A stretch of 64,000 bases of DNA from Porphyra umbilicalis (taxonomy: Eukaryota; Rhodophyta; Bangiophyceae; Bangiales; Bangiaceae). Below, one piece after another: positions 41,460-53,118 of the stretch. The position numbers and the translations under genes were made by a program. The stretch spans positions 372,001-436,000 of the forward strand of contig KV918781.1 of NCBI GenBank assembly GCA_002049455.2, written 5' to 3'. Positions within the stretch are counted from its first letter, which is position 1. Each line of letters starts with the position of its first letter. The notes under the pieces are model-generated. The model ran no database searches. It had not been told where the DNA came from and saw only the letters and a program-made list of their open reading frames with translations.

Positions 41460-44412
41460 GCCGCCGCCACCGCGGCCGCCGCCACCGCCGCCGCGGCCGC
41501 CGCCACGGCCGCCACCGCGGCGGCTGCGGCCGCCGCGGCGGCGGTCGCTGCCGCCGTCGCCACCGCTGTCGCCCGTGCCTCATTCTACCAGTCCCACGAC
41601 GCACGTTGCCAACGACGGGGAGCGTCCCACCGACGACCCCCCTGCATTTCTTCGCTCCCCACGGCACCCTCCACCTCATGCTTCTTCACCTGCGTTCACC
41701 TCTTCTCCTCCTCCAGCCCCAACCCTGCCCCTGCATGCTCCCCCGCAAGCATTCGCGCCTGCCTCTGCGAGAGAGGCGTCCGTCCGACCTTTGGCGGGCG
41801 CCTCCACAGGGAGCGACGTGCTGTCCTCGGCTGCCGGCGCGTTCTACATCAAGACCAAGCGCACAAGGCACACGGTATCAGACGGGGGGTCGCCCGTCGA
41901 TCAGACGCCAACTACCCCCCCCGACGGCGGTGGCAACAAGGCGCGGCGGTCGCTCGAGCCCCCGAGCGCGTATGACGCCGGGTCTCTATCTATCCTTCGG
42001 CTCATGTGCCACGCGGGCATGCAGCTATTGAGCTTGGCGAGCGCCGTGCCCAAGTGGACGGGCGTGTGGCTGATCCTGGAGGCGGGTGACGGGTCGGAGG
42101 CGAGCCCCTACTGCGGCAGAATCTACGACTGCGCTGCACGCGGGACGGACACGTCGCACGAGAATGACTTTGCCAACGACTGGTGGTCGTTTCGTGGCGG
42201 TAAAGAAGGCGCTCGGAAGCGGCACGAGGCGGCATCTGTCAATGGTGGCGGGAGTGAAAAGGCCTCGGACGTGGAAGGCGGTGGCGTGAGCATGCTGGGC
42301 GACCTTGCAGGCAAAGGGACCAAAGCCAACCCGGCGAGCGGCAGCCGTACGGGCGGTGACGGCCTGCCTGGTGGGGACCTCCCGGACCCCGACGAGTCGG
42401 GCGGGGACGGGGAAGACGGCAGTGGGAGCGGCAACGACGCCGCGTCATCGGCGTCGGTGTTGTATCCCGAGCAGGAGCTGCTGTCGCGGTCGTCAATGAA
42501 GGCCGCCATCGACAACGGTCTGGGAACCGAGACTCTAGGGAAGGTCCAGCTCGACAAGGTGCTCTTCATGGGCGGGCTTGAGAGCAAAAGCCAGATCACC
42601 TGCGGCGACGTGGCCGACATCTTTTCACGAGCGGGCGGTGTGCTTCGCGAGCGCCTCGGCAAGAACGTGCGGCAATTTTCCTGGGCCCGCGCGTGCCCGC
42701 TGTCGCTGATGAGAAACAGGTGGTCATCGCCCAGCTTCTCGCATCCCGTCGACGGCAGCCACTTTGCGCCGCTCAACCATCGGTCGTCGGCAGGCCACGG
42801 CATCGACCGCAAGCGGCTGGCGGTGTGCGTTGCCGCCCACTTGTCTCCATTCTACGCAATGGTGTTTGAGAAGCACTTTGCGGCCGCCCGCGCAAAGGGG
42901 GACAAGAAGCGACTGCGACCCAAGAACCCGTTTGACGAGGCCAAGAAGGTGAAGGCGATGGCCCGCAAGAGGGCGCGCGCCGAGGCCAAGAGCACCAAGC
43001 CCTCCAACGGGCAGCTGATTGCGGAGGCCGCCGACGCAAAGGTGAGGCAGATGGAGGCGAACGCGGCCGCCGCCGCGACGGCAGCGGCCGCAGCGGCCGC
43101 ACGGGCGGTGACAGTCGCAGAGAACAAGACGGCGGCCGCCCCCGCCTCCAATGGAGTGGCAGCCGCCGCGCCTGTATCCGTCGCTGTGGCAGCAGCTGTG
43201 GCCAAAGCCACTGCGGTGGATGGCTTGGGGCGGGGCCCCATTATGCACGCGGCGCCAGAGCGGCTGTGGGCCCTGGAGCGAGCGGCATCGCGCATGCGCA
43301 TGGACCAAGTGTGGAGGCGCCTGCCCGTGCCGCTGCTGCCCCACTCCACGATTGCGTCCGTGGTGCTGCTCTCTGGCCCGGCCCTCTCTGCTGCCGCCCG
43401 GGCTAGCACCAAAGTGCGTGTACTTCTGTCCAGGCCGAAGCTTAAGGAGGCGTTCGACGCCTTGGCCGCCGCAGAGCGCACCACTATTGGGGGCGTCCCC
43501 GCGGGCCACGAGCTGGCTGTGATGCTTACGCTCGGCGAGCATGACGCCGTCTACGTCTTCTCATCGACGCTGATGCAGATGAGCTCGGTCTTAGCCTTCA
43601 ACGAGTCCATTTTGTCGTCCAACACATTCATCTCGTGGGTGGGCGAGTTCGCGTCGTCTACCGCCCACCTGCCCGCGGTGCTCAACTTTTTGACGGGCGA
43701 GCCCATGGCGGTTGCCGTCATGGCGGAGGAGATCCACACGGACATGGCCGGACGGCTGCTCCCTGACTGTGTGTGGGCGCTCCCTGGAGCCCGCCGCGGA
43801 GCCGTCACTACTGAGCGGCAGGTGGGCGCCTTTCGAGGGCTCTCCGCAAACGTGCAAGACGTGTGCGACGCCGGCCAGCGGGAGTTCCTCAGCAACGCGA
43901 CATCTCAGTCGGCATCCTTCACCCACATAGTGGACAAGGAGGTAAGTATGGAGACCTCCCTGAGGGCTGTCCTTGATGTGCTTGACTCGTGGGACTCGTC
44001 GGTGACGCAGTTTGTTATGCTTGTGAACATTGGCAACGTTCATTGGGTGTCCGCCACTGTGTCTTTGCTGCCTGGACGTGTGGTTCTGTACGACTCTTCA
44101 GGGGGCTCCTCGCGGGCCAAGACGCACATCATCTCGAGGCTCCTCCTCTTTGCGCACCAAGCCGAGATGCGGTGGCGCGCCACACAAGGCGGCGCGTTGG
44201 TCGCGGTGCATGAGTGGGCGGTTGACGAGGTCAACACGCCCCGCCAGCAAGACCCGTACAACTGCGGCTTGTTCGCGTTCGCCTACATCTGGTGCTACGT
44301 GCATGGGCAGGACCTGTCGTCTCTCTCGGTGGTCGGTGACCAGCTACGGCTCTCTCTGATTTTCTTTGTTTTGAAGTGCGGGGGCGCACGGCTGAAGAAG
44401 CAATGTACTTGA
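40843..44412 (+). CDS. Ulp1/C48 SUMO-protease-like protein, 1,189 aa
   Basis: The C-terminal 150 residues carry the Ulp1-type cysteine protease triad: His1067 in GNVHWVSA, Asp1084 in VVLYDSSGG, and Cys1141 in QQDPYNCGLFAFAYIW with Gln1135 at the usual spacing. Such domains cleave SUMO or ubiquitin-like proteins. They are also common passengers of large DNA transposons. Residues about 100-250 are a Pro/Ser/Arg-rich low-complexity stretch. 430-530 is acidic/glycine-rich, and 700-810 is a Lys/Ala-rich helical stretch with a run of alanines. I chose ATG 40843 because it is the first ATG in frame; the frame remains open upstream. No close host homologue was recognised. The flanking repeats and nearby KDZ transposase favour a transposon-borne protease over a housekeeping desumoylase. 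Confidence 0.7.
41150..41590 (+). repeat. CCG-rich simple-sequence tract in the Ulp1-like ORF
   Basis: Imperfect CCGCCG/CCGTCG triplet and hexanucleotide repeats encode SPPPP-type sequence in frame. The other frames read as long Arg or Ala runs and are not genes. Confidence 0.75.
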
Positions 44413-44728
44413 CGTTGTTGGCCGCGACCCGTCGCCATCGTGGCGACTTTTTTTCTTTTTCTCTGTGGCAATACATGCTTCTGCTCCCCACCAACATGCC
44501 GCATCTCCACTAACCAACGGGAAGGGATAACCCAACGAACGCACAACACGTCCCAGCCACCCGCTTGATACCTCTACTCGCGGCGAGTACGGGCGAGCCC
44601 CACAGCTACACCACCACTCTTTCCCTCTCCTCCCCTCTCATGCCGCAGCCACGCCAGCGATGTAGCCAGCACAAACGCTGCGTGGCGGTGGGGGGGTGGT
44701 GGAGGAGTGCAGGGCGCGCACGCACAAA

Positions 44729-45235
44729 GGGCACGAACAAAGGGCACGAACAAAGGGCACGAACAAAGGGCACGAACAAAGGGCACGAACAAAGGGCACG
44801 AACAAAGGGCACGAACAAAGGGCACGAACAAAGGGCACGAACAAAGGGCACGAACAAAGGGCACGAACAAAGGGCACGAACAAAGGGCACGAACAAAGGG
44901 CACGAACAAAGGGCACGAACAAAGGGCACGAACAAAGGGCACGAACAAAGGGCACGAACAAAGGGCACGAACAAAGGGCACGAACAAAGGGCACGAACAA
45001 AGGGCACGAACAAAGGGCACGAACAAAGGGCACGAACAAAGGGCACGAACAAAGGGCACGAACAAAGGGCACGAACAAAGGGCACGAACAAAGGGCACGA
45101 ACAAAGGGCACGAACAAAGGGCACGAACAAAGGGCACGAACAAAGGGCACGAACAAAGGGCACGAACAAAGGGCACGAACAAAGGGCACGAACAAAGGGC
45201 ACGAACAAAGGGCACGAACAAAGGGCACGAACAAT
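44729..45235. repeat. Minisatellite, 13-bp GGGCACGAACAAA, 39 copies
   Basis: Units are perfect or almost so throughout 507 bp, with the last unit losing a base before TCCGCG. Because 13 is not a multiple of 3, each frame cycles through the same 13-residue peptide. Neither strand contains a stop, which generates five spurious long ORFs. Confidence 0.95.
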
Positions 45236-47364
45236 CCGCGACAAGCCGCGAATGAAGTACATTAGAACGACGGGTGATGCACAAATATAGACACCAATTC
45301 GAGGGCTCATAACAGTTTCGAGTGCTGCCATTGGTTGAATAATGCCGCAGGATATAATAAAAAAACTTAGAGCCTATTTACACTAGGGGTAAATAACTGT
45401 CAGCAAAAAATAAAGAAAAAATAAAGAAATGGAGTGGAGGGGAATTGCACCCCAACCGATTCGAACCCACAACCTTTCACTACCGGGCAGCGTCCCGAGG
45501 CACGAATCTTTCGATCCCATGTGTGACGGGTACGGGCCCTCGCAGATCCCGATTGCAGGGTCGGCCGACTGCACTACAGCCACCCCTGCTGTTTGCCAAC
45601 CCTGTGATTTTTGGGAATTTAATCTCCCGTGGACATTCAGAACTTCTTCATTGGCGAGACGTCATTTTTGAACGACGTCCGTTCGCGCCCGTCTGCGCCC
45701 CGCCAGCCCGCATCGGTGCGTCTGCCGACGCCGCGCACGCGCCCACCCCCCCCCGCCACCGCCAACTGCTGACGTGGAGGTCGGGTCGGAATGTACAGGG
45801 GGGGCGGGGAAGTGAGCAGCGGCGGCCAAACAATGAACAGAACGGATGTGTACGTGACTGGGAGACGCCGTCGACCGACTGACGTGCGTGGCGGCGGTCG
45901 AGTGCGGTTGGATGGGGGGGTTGACCCTGTACGAGTGCCACGGCGGCGGGTCGAGGAGCGACGGCTGATGCAGCAGCGGGCAGGTGGTGCAAGAGCCGCG
46001 GGCGAGGGGTACATGCAGCGCGGGGGTAGGTACTGGCCTGGGGGCGCGGCCATGGAACGACGACGCAGGGGCGGCAGCAGCGAGGGAGTGAGCGGGGGGG
46101 GGTCGGCGTTGGCTTTGTGGGCGTGGGCAGCGGGCGTGCCGCTGATGGCGCGGCGGGAACTTGTGATGTGGGCGACGGTGACGGCGACGGAGAGGTCGGA
46201 GTCGGCTGTCCTTCCGGGCGCCGACGGTGGGCGGGGCAGCGGCAGCGGAATTGGGGGGGGTGGAGGGGGCGGTGTTGTGTGTACAAGTGAGCACCCGCCA
46301 CCGCCGTGGGCTTGACCACGGTGGCGCCGACCCGAAGTGTGCGTGTCGGGTGCGGTATAAGCCAGTCTAGCACTAGTATCTTCTTCCTATTCCCCCGGCC
46401 ACCCGGGCTCACAGCCATGCACCCTGCAGGCGCTGTTCGCCCTATCGCCGGTCTTCCCCGTGCGTGCACCCTCAGTGCATACCCCCCAGTGCGTGCCCCC
46501 CGCCCGCCCTGTCACGCCACTCAGTGGCCCGCACGCCCGGGCGGGTCCCATCCCGTGTGCCTTCCGCCCGCTCCCTCACTGGGGCGCCTCCGCGGCGCTC
46601 CCCCCTCACTCGCGCCCGTCTGGGCCGCTCGCGCCTGTCCGGGCCGGCCGTGCCCCGCCAACGCCCACATGGCGCTGCGCGGGGCGCACCGCCTCATCAA
46701 CAACCACCTTGGCACCCGCCGGCGCCACGTCACCTGGGCGCCGGTGTGGCGCCGGCAAGCCTGCTGACGGCGGTGCGTCCGCCGACCGCAACGCAACAGG
46801 CCGGCGACGGCCGGAACGGATGCGGCCAGAAGCTGGGGTCGGCCGGCTACCGGGGGGTCGTGGCGGGGCGCGCGTGGGCGGGTGGGGGCGGCGGGGTCCG
46901 GGGGCGCTGCACGGACGCACCCGGCTCCGACGTGGGAGGCGGGGCAGCGCCGGAGGCGGTGGGGGCGGTGGCGGGGGGGTGGCGACGACGGTCGGACCGG
47001 GTGGGCGGGCGGCCGCGCGGCCGCAGGGTGCGGCGCTCCCCGAGGTAGTTGGGGGAGGGGGGGGGTTGCACGCGTGGCGGCGGGGGGGGCCTAGCGCGCC
47101 GCCATCGCCGCCTCCGTCGCGTCCGCGGTCATGGCAGCCGCGAGAGCGACGGCCGCGGAGGCCACGGTGAGCTCCCGCACGCCGCTGTCCGTCGGCACCC
47201 TCCTCGCCGACAAAGAGGCAGTGGCGGCCGCCGCGGCGACGGAAGCGGCGGTAGGTGTCGACCTGGCTGTCCAGCTGCGGGCGGTGGCGCGGCAAGAGGC
47301 GGTGGTCGGCCCCGCGGCTCTATCGGTGAATGGGGTGTCGGGTGTTGTGCGGGGAGCAAGGCTG
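45236..47364. other. Spacer, GC-rich low-complexity in its right half
   Basis: 45340-45430 is AT-rich. 45440-45600 has a tRNA-like sequence, listed separately. 45700-47364 is strongly GC-biased with open frames on both strands and no motif, including a modest Ala/Val-rich plus frame at 47131-47481 that I cannot support. Confidence 0.35.
45440..45600 (-). ncRNA. tRNA-like or tRNA-derived SINE-like sequence
   Basis: On the minus strand TAGTGCAGTCG (45566-45576) fits the pol III A-box consensus and GGTTCGAATC (45458-45467) fits the B-box. They are about 98 nt apart, longer than in an ordinary tRNA. GCAG/CTGC around the A-box could make a D-stem, but the expected T-stem does not pair, so this is more likely a SINE head or degenerate tRNA than an active tRNA. 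Confidence 0.3.
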
Positions 47365-47922
47365 CTAGCGGTGGGAGTCGGGCGGGCACGGCGCTGGGCT
47401 GTCGCAGATATAGCGCGGGCGGTGCTTGGAGCGCTGGGGTGGCGCACGCCGGCACGGCGGTGGGCCGGCGGAGGAGTCTGACCAGTGGGGCTGTGGCGGA
47501 GCCCTCACGTCGGTAGACTGAAGGTTTCTGTGTTTGGTCTTTAGCCCGTCCTTCTCTGACAGGTTGCTCGTCGCTTTTGGAGACGCAGCAGACGGCTGCT
47601 GAGACTCCTTGGCAGAGAGATGCAAACCCGCTGCCAGCGAATACTGGAAGACAGCTTGAAAAGCGGTTGCGAGGTCTTTCTGAATCTGCCTGCAGCTCTC
47701 GATTCTCAGCGTACTGAAGATCGAGTTAAGAAGGGTTCGCCTGGTCATTCCGACAACGCATGGACGAGTTTGGCCGCTTCCGTTGGGGCGGTCTGATCGG
47801 ATGCCTGGTGGGGGGGTTGCATCGGGCACTGGGGGGTCTGTGACAGCGGTTAGTCTGGGTTTGACCGTCGTCTCGTCTGCCCCTGCAATGCTGTCGCAAG
47901 CGGGGGCGCGCCTGAAGCCCAT
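47365..47922 (-). CDS. Small hypothetical ORF downstream of KDZ transposase
   Basis: The ATG at 47922 gives 185 residues in the same strand and frame as the KDZ gene that ends at 48130. It includes MTRRTLLNSIFSTLRIESCR, then a hydrophilic Lys/Ser stretch and a Pro/Arg-rich end. The central part has balanced composition unlike the GC-driven frames around it. No family was recognised. Confidence 0.25.
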   Translation of the reverse strand: MGFRRAPACDSIAGADETTVKPRLTAVTDPPVPDATPPPGIRSDRPNGSGQTRPCVVGMTRRTLLNSIFSTLRIESCRQIQKDLATAFQAVFQYSLAAGLHLSAKESQQPSAASPKATSNLSEKDGLKTKHRNLQSTDVRAPPQPHWSDSSAGPPPCRRAPPQRSKHRPRYICDSPAPCPPDSHR

Positions 47923-48129
47923 TCCCCAGCGGCCGCCCACATGGCCGCCATCGCTGCCATCACCTTGAGCTGCTGGTGCTGGCGGAACTCGGCCCTGCCG
48001 CGTCGGGGGCCAGCACCGTCCCCATGTCGGCGCCGGCAGAGCCGCCACGTCCGCGCTGGTGGTACGTGCAAGCTCCAGGGGCACCCACGCGGACGGCAAG
48101 CGATTTGTCGTGAGTCGATAGCAGCATGT

Positions 48130-51100
48130 TTACTTATCGCTCTGTGCTGTGGTCACGTCAACGTGCAACCGTCTATACCACTCTGGCCACTTTCTGGACA
48201 GCGCCATTGTTACCCCCTTGGACTTGGCATCCCTGTGCATGGCCACGGCATTCGACAGCACCTGCTGGTAGATGGTGAAGGTGATGAACTGATCCTGCTT
48301 CATCTGCCGAAGGTGGTGTTGCTGCCGCCGGGAGAGGGCGTTGCGCTCCTCACAAGAGGAGGTGTTGACCCCGTCAAGCGACTCGTACGAGTCCGGGTTC
48401 ATGGCGCAGGAGCAATCGGTGTGGTTCTTTCGCCAATGGAAGCGATCGCACTTGCACGCCACCCGCCGCGCCAAGAGCGGCAACCGCACGAGGGCCGACT
48501 TGAGAGTCGCACAGGCGAAGTCGTAGATGATGGTGGCGGGCAGCACGACGAACCGCTGCACGACAAACTCCAGCGGCATGCGCTGGCTCTCGGCACCTGT
48601 TAGCACCATGACACCAATGCACTTGGGGTGAGAGCACGTGCAAAACACGCCGACCGTGCCCCCCGTGTGAGAGTTCTCCTTTCCCATCTCGTGATTGCAC
48701 GAGGGTAGGTCCGTGTTCGCGGTGGCCGCGCCGATGAAGCCGGGCCCCGGGCGCAGAACTGGAAGGCCGGGCGCCCACACCCCTGTGCGCATGTAGTCGT
48801 CCCACTGGTCCGTGTACTCGCCGTACACGGACCGGTAGAGGGCCACCGAGGCCGGCGGTAGCAGCCAGCCGCCGGAGAACTGCTCGTGCGTGAAGGTGGT
48901 CAGCGGGTGCGCTGCTGCCATCTCCTCACGCAAATCCCCTGCTGCCGGCCCGTCCAATACCGCCGCCTGGGTTCCGTCGGCGACGAAAGCGTCATACGCA
49001 GCGGCACGTTTCTTAAGCCCGTCCAGAACTCCCGCCAGCAGCTCGCGGAGTGCGGGGCTCGACTCCAACCCCGGACCCAAGCACGCGACGGCGCCGCGCA
49101 GGAGACGCTGCTCGGTGACGACGGGCAAGTGGAGCACCTTCGACAGGGAGGTGACGGAGAAGTGGTCCGATCGCAGCACGGCGACCACCTCATCCACCGC
49201 GGCCCAAGACCCCTGTGGCGACCAGACAAATACAGGGTCGACGACAACCGCGCGCACAAAGTCCATGACCTTGAGCGTCGACGCGGCCGTTTGCGGGATG
49301 TGCGCCAGCAGCGGAAAAGCCAGGTGCTGCAGCCGCTCCTCGCCGGTGGCGCCGCCCGTCGTCGCCAGCGCCGGCTCCTCGAATGCTTCCCCATAGTTAA
49401 GTAGCGGCGCGTCGTGTTCCCACTTGGTCTCGGGCGGCCTCTGGTACCCGCGCGCCACGCCGATATCGGCGCCGTCGTCAGAATCGAAGACGTCGATGCT
49501 GCTCGAGCACTCCGTAGAAGAGTTTGAATCGCCGCCCGAGTGGCGAACGGCCGCCATGCGCACGCGCTTTTGCCCGCGCTTCTTGTCGGCGCAGAGGAGG
49601 TCGGCGTCACCCGCCGCCAGCTCGGCCGCACGTTGGGCCTTCAGAGACACTGGCGGGGGGGGGGGCGCCGGAGGCACATGGGTGACCAGCTCATTGATGC
49701 GCCCCATCAGCTTAGCCGGTACGCGGCGCCGCATGTCGTCCGACGCCGCCAAGATTGTCAGCGCCAGCGACTTGGCCGCCATACGGACATCAAAGGCGCC
49801 GCGTAAAAATGCAACCAGCTCCGGCGCAACACCGCCGTCCACCACCGCGTCCCACCCTCGGTTCGACCGGCCCCCGATCATGTGCGGCTTGGACCCCGCA
49901 AAGGACTTGTCCACACCGTCGACCTCGACGTTGCCGAGCAGCATCTCCACGGCCATGACGTGGCCGCGAATGGCTGCCACGGTGGTGATGGGCTTGCTCG
50001 ACGCCGACGCTACGACATCCCGCTTTGTCGACAGCACCCCACCAAAGGCCTTTGACACGGCCTCGTCGGTGATCAAGCGCGGGACAAGCGACGCCCGCGC
50101 AACGGCGCGGATGTTGATCTCCGTCTTGTCAAACGGCTTCTTGTACTTGACGCGGTACCCCAGCTGCAAGCCGTCAAACGAGACGACCGCGTAGCTGCCG
50201 TCGGGCCGCCGGCACGTCGCGCACGACACAGAATCTTACGGAAGGTCCTTCAGCACAAGAGACAGGTAAAGCAACAGCGCCTGCCGCAACGTGGTGACGG
50301 AGCGGAGGCGGTCAGTCGTCGGCGGGTACTTGCTACCTGTGTGCAGCTCTACAAAAGCCTCACGTAGGTAGGCCGTCGAGTGCAATGAGCTTCCATTGCG
50401 CGCCAGGTTCACAGCTACCTCAAACAGGAACGCCTCAGAGTAAGCCGTGCACGAGGACGAGAAGACCACGCCGCGCGCCTTCCCGTCGGGCAAGACCCGG
50501 TACAGGCACTTGTGGCAACGCCAGACCTTGACGGCAGCGAGCACCACCCCGTCCTCAAACTCCACCGTTGCGACTTTGTCACGAACCGGCGTCTTGCTTG
50601 CGCGGCCGACAAGGCAGTACGGACACTGCGCGCCGGCAGGGTAGCTGACTCGATGAGAGGGGTCTCGGAGTGCGCGCATGAGCTCCGCGCGCTCTCGTTG
50701 GGCGACGAGAGGGGGCACCAAGTGCCGAGACTCGTTGGATCGCGCCCGCCACTTGACGCGGTTGACAGGCACGAGCGGCAGCGTGGCGCTCGGCAGGTGG
50801 GGCGGCCCCTCGACCGCACCGCTCGCCTCTTGGTGCTTGGCGGGGTCTGAGTTGAAAAGCGACACCAGGTCCGCCTCGTCCTCGTCGGTCTCCTCTGTCT
50901 CCGAAACCGTCTCGGTACCGTCCTCCGCCGCCTTCGCCGCCGCCAGCGCCGAGCCGGCGTGGTCGCACGTCACGTCGCTCGTCCTGCACGACAAGCACAC
51001 CCACGTGCCGCCACGGGATCTCCTTACAGCAGAGAACGGCCAGCTCGTGCTGCCATTCCTCACGACGCATGTCTTGCGGCCGTACAAAACGCCCCGACCC

Positions 51101-52029
51101 GCCAACAGGCGTCTCTTGTTCACGGCTGCCTCGAGCACCTCAAAGAGGTCGGCCAGGGTGACGCCCATGGCACACCGTACGCGCTCCACCGCGGTTCGCA
51201 TCGGGACGCGTAGAGAGCAGCCGCCGTCGCCGAGGCAGCGCTCCTCCTCACTGCCGGTGACAACCACTTCCCCGCCCTCCAGCGACGCCGTGGCAACCAG
51301 CAGCTGGTGCTGCCCATTGTGGTCGCGCGACCCGAGAGCGCTAAAGCAGAGCACGACGCCGATGGCGCCGCTCGGTGCCAGGTCCCACACGCGGCCATGC
51401 AACGCCTTGTACGTGATGTGGTTGTACTCCATGCGCAGCTTCCGCAAAGCCGCCAAGGACAGGAACACCCGTTCACTCGAGTCAAACCGTTCGGACAGGC
51501 TCTCGTTTGCCATCGTGGCAAACATCACGACGAGCACGTCCTCCAGCGACCGCCGTAGATGCAACCCAGAGCCCTGGGCGCGTCCGGGTCCCCAGGTCGG
51601 CCAGCCCCGACCATCGTCCTTCACCTTGGACGAGTCAAATCCAGAGGCGGGGGTGGCCGTGGTGCTCTGGTGGTCCAAGATGTCCTCTGCGTGAAGGTAC
51701 TCTATCGTTCCGCCGTCTACCTTGACCGCCTTTGTCGACGCGGGGCGCGTCGCTGCCGAGGATGCCGCCCGCGCCGGCGCCTGGGTGAGCCCCCTCAGGT
51801 CGGGAAACAGAGCGTCGACGGATGAGTACTGTACCGACGCGTGCGTGTCGACTTGGATGGCTTCCGAGCCCCTGGTACCTTTGACCGACGATGGGCCACC
51901 CGATACACCAGCGGCGCCAAAAAGGCACGATTCCGCCATCACGATGACGGCTACAAACAGGGACCACTGCGAGCAGCAGCTGGCGGCGATCACGCACGCC
52001 GTGCCAGTTGTAGAGGGGTGGCGCGCCAT
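48130..52029 (-). CDS. KDZ (Kyakuja-Dileera-Zisupton/HMGXB3-like) transposase, one in-frame TAA
   Basis: A single minus-strand frame runs about 1,300 codons, broken only by TAA at 50236-50238. The first half carries a SWIM-like zinc site (WVCLSCRTSDVTCDH, near 50970-51010). A paired-cysteine cluster (CPYC near 50610, WRCHKCLYR near 50505) resembles the CxC modules of KDZ transposases. After the stop come CATCRRPDG, VVSFDGLQLGYR, a low-complexity insert, and a core with IIYDFAC (48505-48525), KCDRFHWRKNHTDCSC (about 48410-48460) and SSCEERNA (48336-48360). These correspond to the D, H/C and E positions of the RNase H-fold transposase in this family. ATG 52029 is the first Met, and its N-terminus is hydrophobic and may not be native. 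Motifs continue straight across the stop, so this is one gene with a nonsense mutation, readthrough or an error. Confidence 0.7.
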
Positions 52030-52495
52030 ACCGACGGGGGAGAGGCTCACAACGCGTGAGGGGCAGCGTCCGTCGAGGCGGCTGCGGCGGCGACGACGAG
52101 CGCGCGAGAGTCAACGACAGAGGGCAGTCGGCTTACGAGCCGCGGGGACGGGGACCACACAAATGCCTACCGTCCCACGGCGAGAGCAAGGATGAGCCCA
52201 GTCACCAGGCGCGGTGGGAGGGAGAACCACCGCCGGCGCCGGTGGGCTGAGCGGCGGCGATGACGAGCGCCCACGGGCGACACGAGTAGCGTCGTCGCGT
52301 TGGCCCGGGGGGGGGGAAGGGCAAGGGCGCAGCGGGGGCAAAGCCATAAAGAAAGGTAAGCAAAGAGGAGGCCCGCCACCGACGGCGGCAGGCGGAGCGG
52401 CGGTGACGAAAGCCACCCACGTGCACCACGAGTGACGCCAACGGCGGCACCAGGAGGGGCGGGCACGGGGGTGGAGAGGGCAAGGGAGCAGCGGG
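52030..52495. other. 5' side of KDZ gene, LTR element insertion site
   Basis: GC-rich sequence with no supported gene. It ends in GCGGG, the target sequence duplicated by the LTR retrotransposon. Confidence 0.4.
52491..52495. other. Target-site duplication (left), GCGGG
   Basis: This five-base sequence abuts the 5' LTR and is repeated at 61194-61198 after the 3' LTR, as expected of retroviral-type integration. Confidence 0.85.
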
Positions 52496-52888
52496 TGTAG
52501 CATATCTCTGCTACCAATTGGCAATTAGCCACGGGTAGCCCCCTTGACTGGCCGAATCCACGGATGTGTGCGACTCGGCTTGTGGCACGCCCTTTGGGGG
52601 GTTACTTCCGCATTGTTTATTTTTTATTGCTTGTTTGCTTGCCTGTCTTATCTGTCTGCCGGCACTCATTACGATCGCTTGATCGGATGGTCGATCGACC
52701 AGTGCCGTTGTTTGTATTAAACCACCATGGGTCCGGGGTCGCCGTCGTGGGCACCACCCGGCTCCCCATCGGATGCCCTTCAACAAAAGGTCTTCTTCCT
52801 CGCCGCGACGGCGATAGAACTCGCTTTATTGCTTGGCTACGGTCGGTCTCAGTACACTGGTAATTGAACTAACGTTATTAATACCACA
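52496..52888 (+). repeat. 5' LTR (393 bp)
   Basis: It begins TGTAGCATATCTCTGCTACC and ends TTATTAATACCACA. It is identical by eye to 60801-61193 at an offset of 8,305. It should hold the promoter and polyadenylation signals; a TATTAAACC near 52717 is a possible promoter element. Confidence 0.95.
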
Positions 52889-52890
52889 TT

Positions 52891-52908
52891 TGGTGGAGCA
52901 GCAGGGGA
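52891..52908 (+). promoter_or_regulatory. Candidate primer-binding site
   Basis: TGGTGGAGCAGCAGGGGA lies two bases after the 5' LTR and begins TGG, complementary to a tRNA CCA end. I could not identify which tRNA matches. Confidence 0.5.
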
Positions 52909-53118
52909 TACCCTCGCCTTCATCGTGCCTCGCGGCACGGTGTCCCCGAGAACTTTCTCGCTGCCTCGTGGCATTGTGACGGTGTCGATACGGTCGATTG
53001 GCGCGCGGGGCGTAAGCCATTTGACTTGTGGGCGTGGTGCCGGGGGCATCACGGTTGAAATCTCCGACGTTGGCGCGCAGGGCGTAAGCCAAGTCGGAAC
53101 ACTTGTTCAGGTCCCAGT

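Noticed and set aside
41063-42031. Arg-rich plus-strand ORF and Ala-rich minus-strand ORF
   Set aside because: Both are shadows of the CCG-rich tract inside the Ulp1-like reading frame.
44565-45331. Five overlapping 180-240-aa ORFs on both strands
   Set aside because: They are the 13-bp minisatellite read in stop-free frames, with identical 13-residue cycles and no independent sequence.
46460-47170. Gly/Arg-rich ORFs on both strands
   Set aside because: The sequence is extreme GC with simple-sequence composition and no motif, start context or conservation clue.
52511-52863. Small ORFs repeated at 60816-61168
   Set aside because: They lie wholly within the two LTRs and are duplicated only because the LTRs are.
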